From contig NZ_BMAQ01000002.1 in assembly GCF_015472005.1 (NCBI RefSeq), positions 42,988 to 106,987 of the forward strand: a stretch of 64,000 nt of DNA, in the 5' to 3' direction. Under the pieces are notes generated by a model that was not told where the DNA came from, did not search any database, and saw only the letters and a list, made by a program, of their open reading frames with translations. This document shows, one piece after another, positions 8,050-17,089 of this stretch. This stretch comes from Insulibacter thermoxylanivorax (GTDB taxonomy: Bacteria; Bacillota; Bacilli; Paenibacillales; DA-C8). Numbering within the stretch: the first letter of the stretch is position 1; the number at the start of each line of letters is the position of its first letter. Position numbers and translations under genes: made by a program.

Positions 8050-9138
8050 TTACCTTGTCGGGATGCGGCCCTGCAGGAACTTGACGACGGTATCCGAGAC
8101 AGCCGGCTCCAGATACCCGTCCGGATGGCTCCAATTCCTGTCCGAGGCCAGCTGGATCGCCGCTGCTCGCCGGATGCTCTCCGCATCGATCCCGGACACG
8201 ATGTTGCTGCCGCAGTCCACCGTCTCCGGCCGCTCCGTGGTCATCCGTACCGTAACGGCCGGGACGCGGAAGATGCAGCATTCTTCCTGCACGGTGCCGC
8301 TGTCGGTCAACACGCAAGCGGCATGTTTCTCAAGCTTCACAAAATCAAAAAAACCAAAGGGCTCATACAGTTCAATTAAGGGGTGGAGGTCATCGGTCAT
8401 ATGGCGGATCTTCGAACGGGTGCGCGGATGGAGGCTGGTGATCATACGCAAGCCGAAGCTCTCGGCAACCAGATTCAACCCGCGGACAATCTCCAGCAAA
8501 CTTTCCTCATGGTCGACATTCTCGGCGCGGTGGATCGTGACCACCATGTATTCGCCTTCCCGCAGGGAGAGGAGGTCGAGGATCTCGCTGCCTTCGATCT
8601 GTGTTCCATACGCCTGCAGCACCTCATAGATCGGATTGCCGGTCAGCACGATGCGGTCCGCGGGAACGCCTTCGCGCAGCAGGTTCCTTTGGCTTTGCGG
8701 GGTATAGGGCATATTAATGGTTGAAACAGCATCGATCGCCCGCCGGTTGATCTCTTCGGGAACGCGGCTGTCATAGCAGCGATTGCCCGCCTCCATATGC
8801 ACCGCAGGCACACCCATGCGTTCGGCGAGGAGCGCGGACAGGGCGCTGTTGGTATCGCCGAGCACGAGCAGCCGATCCGGCCGTTCCCTAGCGATGAGCT
8901 GCTCCAGCTGTGTGAAGAGGACTGCAAGCTGCCCGCCTAAGGAGCGCTGCTGGTCACTGAGGATATAGTCGGGGCTGCGGATGCCTAGATCGCGGAAGAA
9001 GATGCTGGAGAGACGGTCGCTGAAGTTCTGTCCGGTATGCACCAGGATATGCTGATCGGCATATCGGTCGAGCTTATGGATGATCAAACTCAGGCGGATG
9101 ATCTCGGGTCTCGTTCCGACAACGGTTAAGATCTTCAC
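8050..9138 (-). CDS. UDP-N-acetylglucosamine 2-epimerase (WecB/CapG type)
   Basis: A 362-residue cytosolic non-hydrolysing 2-epimerase. It contains VGTRPEIIRL at the N-terminus, HTGQNFSD, LGDTNSALSALLAERMGVP, HMEAGNRC and VPEEINRRAID, the conserved blocks of the family, and the C-terminal TDSGTVQEEC with the UDP-binding motif. Full length agrees with the family (about 360-380 residues). In the L-FucNAc and L-QuiNAc pathways a member of this family performs the last C2 inversion. It is the second gene of the minus-strand glycan operon, about 100 bases behind the GT4 gene and 69 before the CapE-like gene, with no terminator seen in either gap. Confidence 0.9.
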   Translation of the reverse strand: MKILTVVGTRPEIIRLSLIIHKLDRYADQHILVHTGQNFSDRLSSIFFRDLGIRSPDYILSDQQRSLGGQLAVLFTQLEQLIARERPDRLLVLGDTNSALSALLAERMGVPAVHMEAGNRCYDSRVPEEINRRAIDAVSTINMPYTPQSQRNLLREGVPADRIVLTGNPIYEVLQAYGTQIEGSEILDLLSLREGEYMVVTIHRAENVDHEESLLEIVRGLNLVAESFGLRMITSLHPRTRSKIRHMTDDLHPLIELYEPFGFFDFVKLEKHAACVLTDSGTVQEECCIFRVPAVTVRMTTERPETVDCGSNIVSGIDAESIRRAAAIQLASDRNWSHPDGYLEPAVSDTVVKFLQGRIPTR

Positions 9139-9236
9139 GGTCTATCTCTTCACCGCCTTTGCACATATTAATAACTAGACATGTTCTTCATTGATGGGAT
9201 GTCCGGTCATCTCAATGGATGAACAGGCCGCTCATC

Positions 9237-10637
9237 TCAATAGATGGGCATTCCAGTCGGCCAAGCTTGCAGCAAAGTCTCATCGAGGATCTGGACATCG
9301 CGCCACGAGAAGCCGTGTCCGTGGAAGGCGCCTTCGCTTGCGAGGGGTCGTTTGCTGCCGCCTTGCAGGAGGAAAACCGCTGGTGTGTGAACGCCCTTCA
9401 CCAGCATGCCGTCGGAGAAGACAGCGCGCACATGCGCATGATGCTGCACCAGCGCCGCCGCGCTCGGTTCGATTGCGGACAGCAGCTGTTTGAGCCGCCG
9501 GCGATAGGTTTCGATGCCGTAGACCTCCTGGATCGCCCTTTGCACTTCTTCGCCCATCGCAAGACATGCTCTGCGGTCGCGGAGCAGCTCTGCCGCAAGT
9601 GCCGTCAGCGAGTCGATATCGCCGCGCGGCACCAGCCACTGGCTCTTCCCGACGTTCGTCAGCATCTCCTCTAATCCGCCGGAGCGATAAGCGATCACCG
9701 GTTTGCCGAAGATCATGCCTTCCATGGCCGTCATCCCGAAGCCTTCCGGGACCATGCTGGGGACAACGAGCAGGTCTAGTGCAGGATAGATCGCTTCGAT
9801 CGAGGTGTGAAAGGGAATCATTTTGAAGCGGGAGGCGAAGCCGGAGCTGTGAATGTAGGCAACGGCATGATCGTAATATGCTTGTTCCGTCGGATTGCCG
9901 ACGATCATATATTGAATGTGCGGATGAGTATGGCATAAGCGAACGGCCATCTCCACGAAATGGTCGAAGCCTTTGTGAAGAGCGATATCGGAGACGACGT
10001 AGCCGGCGCACAGTTCCTGCCGGCCGATGCCATAGGTGAGGCGCATCTTGTGGCGCTGCGTCGGCCAGGTATCGGGACGCAGTTGGTCGGGATGCCATGA
10101 CGGGGGAAGCAGCATCGTCTGCGCAGCGAATCCGTCCCGCCGAAAGGGCGCAAGAGCCGTTTCGGAGATGCCGACGATCCACCTGGCACAGCTTGCGATG
10201 AGCTGCGTGGCATGAGGGGAATACGGGCCGTCCTGCATCATTTCGGTGATCGTCCACATCACGGGGATGCCCAGCTGTGATGCGGCCATAGCGGGCAGGG
10301 GATTCACGCAGGTATTCACGCCTACGATGTCGGGCCGATGCATGTGAATGAGATTCATCAGCGCACTCAGCTGCTGCGGCTGCCGGAAGTGTTGGAGCTG
10401 CTCGACAAAGGAAGGACCGGGATTCCACATCTCCCATAGCAGGGGATAGGGGTGGACGATGACTTCAACGCCTAGACTGCGGGCTCTGGCAGCCAGCATG
10501 CCCTCATTCGGCACGACAAGCAGAGTGCGGTGATAGGGGACAAGCTCGCGCAGCATGAAGTGCAGCAGTTTCTCAGCTCCGGTCATATGATTGGGATTGC
10601 AGATATGGGAGAACAGCATCAGCGTTCTGGCAGTCAC
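9237..10637 (-). CDS. glycosyltransferase family 4 with extra C-terminal domain
   Basis: A 466-residue GT-B glycosyltransferase, first gene of the minus-strand glycan operon. The donor half contains YVVSDIALHKGFDHFVE and the motif MVPEGFGMTAMEGMIFGKP, matching the family E-x7-E element. After the usual end of the fold, at about residue 395, the protein continues for some 70 residues with a motif of the form FLLQGGSKRPLASEGAF, GHGFSWRDV, PTGMPIY. That pattern resembles short beta-rich modules normally appended to secreted proteins, which is unusual on a cytosolic transferase. No signal peptide or membrane segment is seen. Donor and acceptor are unknown. Confidence 0.85.
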   Translation of the reverse strand: MTARTLMLFSHICNPNHMTGAEKLLHFMLRELVPYHRTLLVVPNEGMLAARARSLGVEVIVHPYPLLWEMWNPGPSFVEQLQHFRQPQQLSALMNLIHMHRPDIVGVNTCVNPLPAMAASQLGIPVMWTITEMMQDGPYSPHATQLIASCARWIVGISETALAPFRRDGFAAQTMLLPPSWHPDQLRPDTWPTQRHKMRLTYGIGRQELCAGYVVSDIALHKGFDHFVEMAVRLCHTHPHIQYMIVGNPTEQAYYDHAVAYIHSSGFASRFKMIPFHTSIEAIYPALDLLVVPSMVPEGFGMTAMEGMIFGKPVIAYRSGGLEEMLTNVGKSQWLVPRGDIDSLTALAAELLRDRRACLAMGEEVQRAIQEVYGIETYRRRLKQLLSAIEPSAAALVQHHAHVRAVFSDGMLVKGVHTPAVFLLQGGSKRPLASEGAFHGHGFSWRDVQILDETLLQAWPTGMPIY

Positions 10638-10991
10638 ATCGCTTACCTCCGCACGCTTGGATTTCCATTGACGTCCATGGCTGGTTTATCCTATGTACGG
10701 GCATTCGCTCGAGCAACGGCCTTTGTACAGCGAACATAACATCAGCAGGGCTCCCGGGATCGGCGTCAGCCCTTTCGTTCGACTCTCATCCGTACGAACG
10801 GGGTCTTGTCCTGGACGGGGGTCTCGTCCTGCGCACGGCAAGATGGTACAATGTAGGAAAATAGCTCGTGCAGATTTACTTGTGTGGATTTAATACTTTG
10901 TTAATCATTTATTCAGAAGAATTCAATCGCCCTTGTCTATAATGAAGCTAGAATCGATCTTGAATCGTATACAAAGGAGGCGGTTGGTTAG
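10638..10991. other. divergent intergenic region
   Basis: This 354-base gap separates the minus-strand glycan operon from the plus-strand secreted-protein gene, so it should hold promoters for both. I see a TATAAT box at 10938-10943 suited to the plus-strand gene, though no good -35 element at 16-18 bases upstream. No gene or repeat is evident. Confidence 0.5.
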
Positions 10992-12266
10992 ATGAAAACG
11001 AGAGGAAAATGGAGCAAACAATCGATGGTTCTGCTGTCCTTCATCTTGGGCGCAAGCTTGTTCGTCACGACAGCGCTGGCGGATCTTGCATATGCTTCAG
11101 GTTATGAGCAGCTGAAGCAGGCGGTGAAGTTCACCTTCGCCCAGATGGATTCCGGCCTGAGCAATTATACGATGGAATCTACTTTCTACATGCGGGCCGG
11201 TGATAAGACCGTGTACGAAAGCACGAATGTGCTGAAAAGCGACTCGGTGAACAAGATGTCGGAAGAATACGCAGCAACGACGCGAGTCGACGGCGAAGTC
11301 TACAACAGTCATTCTTACCGGGACGAACAGATCTCCGCTTGGAAGAGCAGCAGCGATGATCACTATTACGTGACCGAGTACGGCAAAATAAATGACTGGA
11401 GACACTTCAGCGATCCGTTCCAAGGAGAGGAGATCCGGGATATCGAGCGGATCATCGATGCGCTGGTAGGCAACCTAAAGGACAACGTCCTGGTCGACAT
11501 GGGGATGGACGGCGGCAAAATCTACAGCGGCAGTCTGTCAGAAGCCCAGGTGCCGGCGCTCGTGAATGCCGTCGTGTCCTTCCTCGCGAAGCAGCAGATC
11601 ACCAGCTACAGCTATTCCAGAGAGACGATGACCCGCAAGTTGGCGGAGGATGTCTATGTCAAGCGCGTATCCGGTCAGGCTGCAGAAGATGAGACAGGGC
11701 TCTTGACGAAAATGAGCGGTGAACTGGTTCTCTCCGGCCTTGATGAACAAGGGGAACCCATGGAGATGGTCTTTGGCTTTGCTTTTCAGATAAAGGACAT
11801 CGGCAGCACCGCGGTGATCAAGCCGGATCTGACCAATGCGGTCGTAGAGAAGCCGCATACCATGCATCGCTTCAACAAGAAGCATATCGGTACGTACCGC
11901 AACAACATCGTGATTGAGCAAAGCGATCAATACCTGAAGATCGGGGAGCGCACGGTAGAGATCACGGATGTTGCAGGCAGCAGCGTCAAAGGCCGTTACT
12001 ATGAGACGATCGATCCCAAGTATGCAGATCTGTATCCGAAAGCGGCGCTCGACTTTACTTTTACAGCGGAGCAGGTCGATTGGCTCACGATCTTTGAATA
12101 TACGAATGAGGAGGGCGAGCTCCGTCACGGCGAGATCGATATCTATGAACCGGGCAAGATCTTCCTCAACCTGAACATGCGGTATGAAGACGGCCATATC
12201 TACTATGAAGGCGAAGACCTGCGAGATATTTACTTTGACCATCAGTTTGTAAGGGTGTTTGAATAA
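10992..12266 (+). CDS. secreted or membrane-anchored protein of unknown function
   Basis: A 424-residue protein with a positively charged N-terminus and one hydrophobic segment (about residues 14-36, MVLLSFILGASLFVTTALA), a probable Sec signal or anchor; the rest is exported. No catalytic motif is visible; the body is mixed alpha/beta with many Tyr, Asp and Glu. The ribosome binding site AAAGGAGG lies just before the start. A TATAAT box is at 10938-10943. It precedes an ABC exporter and a two-component system on the same strand, an arrangement seen for envelope-stress and peptide-resistance loci, so a sensing or protective role in the cell wall is possible. I do not recognise the family. Confidence 0.8.
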   Translation: MKTRGKWSKQSMVLLSFILGASLFVTTALADLAYASGYEQLKQAVKFTFAQMDSGLSNYTMESTFYMRAGDKTVYESTNVLKSDSVNKMSEEYAATTRVDGEVYNSHSYRDEQISAWKSSSDDHYYVTEYGKINDWRHFSDPFQGEEIRDIERIIDALVGNLKDNVLVDMGMDGGKIYSGSLSEAQVPALVNAVVSFLAKQQITSYSYSRETMTRKLAEDVYVKRVSGQAAEDETGLLTKMSGELVLSGLDEQGEPMEMVFGFAFQIKDIGSTAVIKPDLTNAVVEKPHTMHRFNKKHIGTYRNNIVIEQSDQYLKIGERTVEITDVAGSSVKGRYYETIDPKYADLYPKAALDFTFTAEQVDWLTIFEYTNEEGELRHGEIDIYEPGKIFLNLNMRYEDGHIYYEGEDLRDIYFDHQFVRVFE

Positions 12267-12272
12267 TCGCTC

Positions 12273-12310
12273 AGCTGTTCCGGGAAGCGAGCGTTCCCGG
12301 GACAGCTTTG
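12273..12310 (+). terminator. stem-loop after secreted-protein gene
   Basis: An inverted repeat AGCTGTTCCGGGAA ... TTCCCGGGACAGCT with a seven-base loop. The T tract is poor (TTTGTCG), so termination may be partial and allow read-through into the ABC genes. Confidence 0.5.
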
Positions 12311-12343
12311 TCGCGTTTATACAGCATAACTTGGAGGAGACTT

Positions 12344-13069
12344 ATGGATAAAGCCATCGAAATCATCAATCTAAACAAAAGATACTCAAACGGGCGCGGG
12401 ATCATCGATCTCAGTCTGACCGTGGACGAGGGGGATATCTTCGGCTTCCTTGGTCCGAATGGAGCGGGCAAGACGACGGCGATGAAGATCATGGCCGGCC
12501 TGATGCGGCCGGACAGCGGAGAGGTGAAGATCTTCGGCAAAAGCGTCCAGCACGAATATGTCGAAGCGATGCAGCATGTCGGCTGCATCATCGAAACGGC
12601 GGAGTCTTATCCGTACCTGACGGCCTACGAAAACTTGAAACTGTTCGCCAGATATTATCCCGATGTCGACGATCGGCGCATCGATGAATGCTTAGAGATC
12701 ACGGGTATCCTGCCGTACAAGCACGAGAAAGCGCGCAAGTTCTCCCTGGGGATGAAACAGCGGCTGGGCGTGGCAGCGGCCATCCTCTCGCGGCCGAAGG
12801 TACTCATCCTGGATGAGCCGCTTAACGGCCTGGATGTCGAAGGGATGCTGGACATGCGCAAGCTGATCAAGCGGCTGAACGAGGAAGAGGGCACGACCTT
12901 CTTCATCTCAAGCCATCTGATCCATGATGTAGAGCTCACTTGTAACCGCGTCGGCATCATCTACGGGGGCAAGCTGGTAGATGTCCAATATACCCAGGAG
13001 ATCCTTGCTAACTATGCCTCATTGGAAAACTACTTCGTCAGCGAGGTGGACCGCAGTGCCAGGGTTTAA
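12344..13069 (+). CDS. ABC transporter ATP-binding protein (BcrA-like)
   Basis: A 241-residue ATPase energising the membrane protein encoded next. It has Walker A GPNGAGKTT, signature FSLGMKQRLG, Walker B VLILDEPLNGLD and the switch His in SSHLIHD, all intact. The signature LGMKQR is typical of the bacitracin/lantibiotic-export subgroup (BcrA, NatA-like). The start at 12344 follows GGAGGAGA at 12332-12339. It overlaps the permease by 14 bases. With the downstream kinase and regulator the unit resembles peptide-antibiotic or cell-envelope stress modules; the substrate is not known. Confidence 0.9.
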   Translation: MDKAIEIINLNKRYSNGRGIIDLSLTVDEGDIFGFLGPNGAGKTTAMKIMAGLMRPDSGEVKIFGKSVQHEYVEAMQHVGCIIETAESYPYLTAYENLKLFARYYPDVDDRRIDECLEITGILPYKHEKARKFSLGMKQRLGVAAAILSRPKVLILDEPLNGLDVEGMLDMRKLIKRLNEEEGTTFFISSHLIHDVELTCNRVGIIYGGKLVDVQYTQEILANYASLENYFVSEVDRSARV

Positions 13070-13808
13070 AGCTGCATTAATCAACGAATTGTACAAGATC
13101 TTCAAACGAAAAAAACTCATCACTGCGGCCGTGCTGTCCGTGCTTGCCGTGCTGATCGGGCAAGCAGCAGTCACCGCTGTTCAGGCGGGGTTTGGCGTGC
13201 GCTTGGCAGGCAGTGCCGAATTCCCGCTCATCGTGCTGCCATTCTTCGTCTATACGATCCTGCCGATGTTTGCGACCTTCGTCGCGATCGATCTGTTCAA
13301 CGGCGAATATTCCGCCGGCACGATGAAGATCACGCTGACGCGGCCGGTCTCGCGCTTCAGTGTCTTCACAGCGAAAGTGACGAGCGTGGCCTTGTTCATC
13401 CTTGGCAGTCTGATGTTCGTCATGCTCGTCTCTATGCTCGCAGGCTATATCTTTAATCCGGTCAGTGCAGGTTTCATGGGGTTGGTGCGCGCCGCAGCGG
13501 CCTATCTGGTGTCCTTCCTGCCGGTGTTCGTCTTCTCGCTGCTCGTCATCTTGCTCAGCAATTTGGTGCGCAGCGGGGTGACGGTATTTTTCTTATCCCT
13601 GTTCATCTTCCTTGGTTTTATCATGATGGAGTTTATCTTTTCGAAGTATGCCAGCTTCTTCGTCACGTCGCAGTTCACCTGGTATACGCTGTGGATCTCC
13701 CAATCTTTGAACATCCTCAAGCTTCTGCGGCAGACATTGCTCATGGCCGGACTTGGCATCATGTTGTTCACAGCTGGTTTTTATCTATTTGATCGCAGAG
13801 ATCTGTAA
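13056..13808 (+). CDS. ABC-2 type permease
   Basis: A 250-residue integral membrane protein with about six hydrophobic segments, partner of the ATPase before it. The start is read as GTG at 13056 because GAGGTGG lies six to ten bases upstream and the N-terminus FKAALINELYKIFKRKK is the usual cytosolic lead-in of this family; an ATG further upstream would overlap the ATPase gene by 89 bases. The segment DLFNGEYSAGTMKITLTRPVSR is the conserved cytosolic loop of ABC-2 permeases. It ends 13 bases before the kinase start, so the three genes are probably one transcript. Confidence 0.85.
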   Translation: MPGFKAALINELYKIFKRKKLITAAVLSVLAVLIGQAAVTAVQAGFGVRLAGSAEFPLIVLPFFVYTILPMFATFVAIDLFNGEYSAGTMKITLTRPVSRFSVFTAKVTSVALFILGSLMFVMLVSMLAGYIFNPVSAGFMGLVRAAAAYLVSFLPVFVFSLLVILLSNLVRSGVTVFFLSLFIFLGFIMMEFIFSKYASFFVTSQFTWYTLWISQSLNILKLLRQTLLMAGLGIMLFTAGFYLFDRRDL

Positions 13809-13821
13809 AGGAATGGAGCCT

Positions 13822-15018
13822 ATGCCGCTAACAAGACGATTCTTCATCTGGAATGCTGTCTCAGTCCTGTTGTCCCTGGGAGCAGCCGGCCTTGTGTCGA
13901 TGATCTATATGGCGGTTCGCACCCGCTGGCTGGGCGGCCAGAATCCAGGTAAGGATGGGATGCCACCTGCTGACGGCGGTGTGCCGACGACGCCGGCGGC
14001 CCCCGAGTTGCATGACGGGAGATCTGCGGCGCCGCTGCCGATCACGCCCGACGAAGCGATCGATCTGTACGGGGATGTGGCTCTGGTCGCTGTGATCAGC
14101 TTCATCCTGGTCTTCATCGCGCTGAACTTGTGGGTGTCTTCTCGATTCTCGCGGGGCATCATCGCACCTGTAGTGAGGCTGCGGGATGCGGCGGTGACCA
14201 TCAGCCAGGGTGATCTCAGCGGCGGGATCGCGGAAGAGGGCGAGGGCGAGGTGCTGGAGCTGGCGAGGTCGCTGGAGCAGATGCGGATCAAATTAAAGGA
14301 ATCTATCTATATCCAGCAGCGGTACGATGAGAACAGAAAGTTCCTCCTGTCCAGCATCTCCCATGATCTGAAGACGCCTGTCACGGCGATCAGGGGATAT
14401 ATCGAAGGGATCCTGGACGGCGTGGCTGCCACGCCGGAGAAGCAGCAGCAGTACCTGGAGATCGCCCGCTCGAAGGCGCTGCAGGTGAGCAATATGATCG
14501 ATGATCTGCTGCTGTATTCCAAGTTGGATCTGAATCAGCTTCCTTATCATTTTGAGGTAACGGATATGCGCAAATATTTTGAGGATTGTCTGGAGGACCA
14601 TCGATATGCTTATGTGCAGGCCGGCGTTGCACTGACCTTAAGCGACCGGCTGCAGAAGCCGGTGACGATCCGCATCGACCGTGAACGGTTCAAGCGGGTG
14701 ATGCAGAATATCCTCGACAATGCGCTCAAACATGTGCCGCAAGATAACAGCGGCGGCAAGGTGGAACTCATCCTGCGGGAGACGCGGACCTCGGCGATCA
14801 TCGAGGTGCGCGACAACGGACCGGGGATTCCCGAGGAACATCTGCCGCATATCTTCGAGCGCTTCTACCGCGGCGACTGCTCGCGCACCAATGCGGAGAG
14901 CAGCGGTTTGGGCCTGGCGATTGCGAAGCAGATCGTGGAGGGGCATGAGGGCCGGATCTGGGCCGTCAGCAAGCCCGGTGAAGGGACGCGGATGATGATC
15001 TCGCTGCGCAAGTTGTGA
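13822..15018 (+). CDS. sensor histidine kinase (HAMP, HisKA, HATPase)
   Basis: A 398-residue membrane sensor kinase. Two membrane segments (about residues 7-27 and 87-110) frame a short extracellular loop rich in Pro, Gly and Ala. HAMP follows, then the phosphorylation site SSISHDLKTPVTAIRGY, N-box NILDNALKH, G1 box DNGPGIP, F box FERFYRG and G2 box SSGLGLAIAKQ. The start at 13822 sits nine bases after AAAGGA; an ATG at 13813 is possible. Family knowledge: it autophosphorylates on His and passes phosphate to the response regulator encoded 134 bases downstream. The likely regulated target is the ABC exporter just upstream. Confidence 0.88.
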   Translation: MPLTRRFFIWNAVSVLLSLGAAGLVSMIYMAVRTRWLGGQNPGKDGMPPADGGVPTTPAAPELHDGRSAAPLPITPDEAIDLYGDVALVAVISFILVFIALNLWVSSRFSRGIIAPVVRLRDAAVTISQGDLSGGIAEEGEGEVLELARSLEQMRIKLKESIYIQQRYDENRKFLLSSISHDLKTPVTAIRGYIEGILDGVAATPEKQQQYLEIARSKALQVSNMIDDLLLYSKLDLNQLPYHFEVTDMRKYFEDCLEDHRYAYVQAGVALTLSDRLQKPVTIRIDRERFKRVMQNILDNALKHVPQDNSGGKVELILRETRTSAIIEVRDNGPGIPEEHLPHIFERFYRGDCSRTNAESSGLGLAIAKQIVEGHEGRIWAVSKPGEGTRMMISLRKL

Positions 15019-15152
15019 GGGTGTGAAGACAGGGAAGCAGGAACCGCTGCACATAATGGCATATCGTTGTAAAACCATTCAAGTACCTTCTGGAACACCG
15101 CCGTCATCAGGAGGCTGTTGTTACTTAGCTACATAGGAGGGGCGCCGCAAGC

Positions 15153-15863
15153 ATGAAGCGAATCTTAATTGTAGAGGATGACCTGAGCATCGCCAATCTG
15201 CAGAAGGATTATCTGGAATTAGAAGGATATGAGGTTGTGATCGTGGCCAGCGGGGATGAAGCACTGGCTGTGCTGGAACGGGAGAAGGGCACCTATGATC
15301 TGGTCATCCTGGACATCATGCTGCCAGGGATGGACGGCTTCAGCGTGCTGAGGACGATCCGTGAGGAAGAGGATATCCCTGTATTGCTAGTATCAGCGAG
15401 GGAAGAGGAGTTGTACAAAATCAAAGGCCTTGATCTCGGAGCCGATGACTATATCACAAAACCGTTCAGTTCGGCGGAACTCGTAGCCCGGGTGAAAGCG
15501 CATCTCAGCCGCTATGACCGGATGCGGGAGCGATTCTCCGGCATGGGGGGAGAGCGGAGAAACAGCCGGCTGCAGGTGCGCGGACTGGTCATTGATAAGG
15601 ATTCGCGGCAGGTGTTCGTAAACGGCCGGGAGGTCGTCCTTGCGCAGAAAGAATTCGATCTCTTGTTGTTCCTGCTGCAAAACGCGAACCGCGTCTTCAG
15701 CAAGGAGGAACTGTTCGAACGCGTATGGGGCATGGATGCGCTCAGCGACGCCTCGACCGTCACCGTTCATATCGCACGCATCCGCGAGAAGATCGAAGAT
15801 CATCCTTCCAAGCCGCAGTACATCGCTACCGTATGGGGATCGGGGTATAAATTTATCGTCTAA
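15153..15863 (+). CDS. OmpR-family response regulator
   Basis: A 236-residue two-domain regulator. The receiver domain has the acidic pocket EDD (8-10), phospho-acceptor Asp in LVILDIMLPGMDG (about residue 52) and Lys in ITKPF (about residue 103). The C-terminal winged helix carries VLAQKEFDLLLFLLQN and ends in YIATVWGSGYKF, typical of the OmpR/PhoB type. The ribosome binding site AGGAGGGG precedes the start. The gene order kinase then regulator is the reverse of the common order, and the 134-base gap between them contains no terminator. Confidence 0.9.
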   Translation: MKRILIVEDDLSIANLQKDYLELEGYEVVIVASGDEALAVLEREKGTYDLVILDIMLPGMDGFSVLRTIREEEDIPVLLVSAREEELYKIKGLDLGADDYITKPFSSAELVARVKAHLSRYDRMRERFSGMGGERRNSRLQVRGLVIDKDSRQVFVNGREVVLAQKEFDLLLFLLQNANRVFSKEELFERVWGMDALSDASTVTVHIARIREKIEDHPSKPQYIATVWGSGYKFIV

Positions 15864-15952
15864 GTGCGCAGCACGGAACAAACACATGGGACCATTAGGT
15901 TCCGATATCATAGATTTCTAGTCGCTTTATAATGACAGGGAGGCGGAGCGAG

Positions 15953-16678
15953 ATGAAATATGCGTGTGTAACCGGTGCGGAGCGGGGCCTGGGCTTCGCT
16001 TTGACCAAGGAGCTGCTTGCGGCGGGTTATACGGTCTTCGCCGGCAGATACCTGACGGACTGGCCGGGTCTGGATGAATTAGTGCAGGAAGCGGGCGAGC
16101 GGCTGGTCATCTTCCCCTTGGATGTGCGCGATGACGAGAGCGTGCGAGCGGCGGCGAAGACGATCGCTGCCAGGACTGACAAACTGGATCGGCTCATCAA
16201 CAATGCGGCAGTGCTCGGCCGCAAGGATCTTACAGGCGATATCCTGGGCGAGCTGGATTTTGATGAGATGCTCAACACAATCAATGTCTGTGCGCTTGGT
16301 TCCCTGCGCATGGCCCATGCCCTGATGCCTTTGATCATCAACAGTGAAGAGAAGCTGCTGATCAATATCTCGTCGGAGGCGGGCAGCATCGGCCAGAGCT
16401 GGCGGACGAATATGTTCGGCTATTGTATGGCGAAGGCGGCTGTGAACATGCACTCCACCATTATCTACAACAAGGTGAGGGAACTCGGCGTGAAAGTGCT
16501 CAACCTGCATCCCGGCTGGGTGAAAAGCTGGCTCGAGGGAAGCAGATTCTTGGATGAGGCGCATCTGACGCCTGAGGAATCCGCAGCGAAGTTAATGCGG
16601 GTCATCGCTGACCATGCGGAGTTGCAGGAAGAACAGCCGATCTTCGTCGATGTGAACGGCAAACGTCAATTATGGTGA
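15953..16678 (+). CDS. short-chain dehydrogenase/reductase
   Basis: A 241-residue classical SDR. It has TGAERGLGFAL (the TGxxxGxG cofactor site), the structural NNAAVLG, catalytic Ser in LINISSEAG and the YxxxK pair in FGYCMAKAA. The start at 15953 follows GGGAGGCGG. Substrate is not predictable. It stands alone between the response regulator and a repeat region. Confidence 0.85.
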   Translation: MKYACVTGAERGLGFALTKELLAAGYTVFAGRYLTDWPGLDELVQEAGERLVIFPLDVRDDESVRAAAKTIAARTDKLDRLINNAAVLGRKDLTGDILGELDFDEMLNTINVCALGSLRMAHALMPLIINSEEKLLINISSEAGSIGQSWRTNMFGYCMAKAAVNMHSTIIYNKVRELGVKVLNLHPGWVKSWLEGSRFLDEAHLTPEESAAKLMRVIADHAELQEEQPIFVDVNGKRQLW

Positions 16679-16793
16679 TATAGCGATCCTATGGTGCTGT
16701 CCGATAGACACGATCATGCCATGCTACCCATACCATGAAGCCCTGTAGCGGGGACGGGTGTGAGGTTGTGAGCGAGAGGTGGATACAGCTTGA

Positions 16794-16985
16794 GAACTTT
16801 TTGTGTCCTAAAAACACGACAAAACCCATGGAATGGCGTGCATTAGGCGGGGTTTTTGTCCGAGATTCCTTATAAAAACATTCGATGGCGCGGCTCGCGA
16901 GCGTTTTTTGTCCTAAAAATCGGATAAAAACCCGGAATTGGCAGGTGTTCGACGGGTTTTTATCCTAAAAATCGTATAAAACACC
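16794..16985. repeat. palindromic TTTTTxTCCTAAAAATCGGATAAAAA repeat cluster
   Basis: Three or four copies of a quasi-palindromic element whose half-sites are GTTTTTATCC and GGATAAAAAC around an A-rich centre. Copies lie near 16797-16826, 16853-16880, 16901-16931 and 16953-16982. Further copies are at about 42127-42150 and, in reverse, near 41470-41495. The hairpins resemble terminators, but their number and spread suggest a dispersed repeat. Confidence 0.7.
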
Positions 16986-17036
16986 AGCGTCCCAGTCCGC
17001 GAAGGGAGCAGTCCCGAAAATTCCTGCAAAAAGGCG

Positions 17037-17065
17037 TTCCCATTCGGGAACAAATCTGATATGAT
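17037..17065 (+). promoter_or_regulatory. promoter of T-box leader
   Basis: TTCCCA at 17037-17042 and TATGAT at 17060-17065, spacing 17 bases, placing the transcript start just before the T-box stem I. Confidence 0.5.
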
Positions 17066-17089
17066 AAACCATATATCAATAAGTGACGA

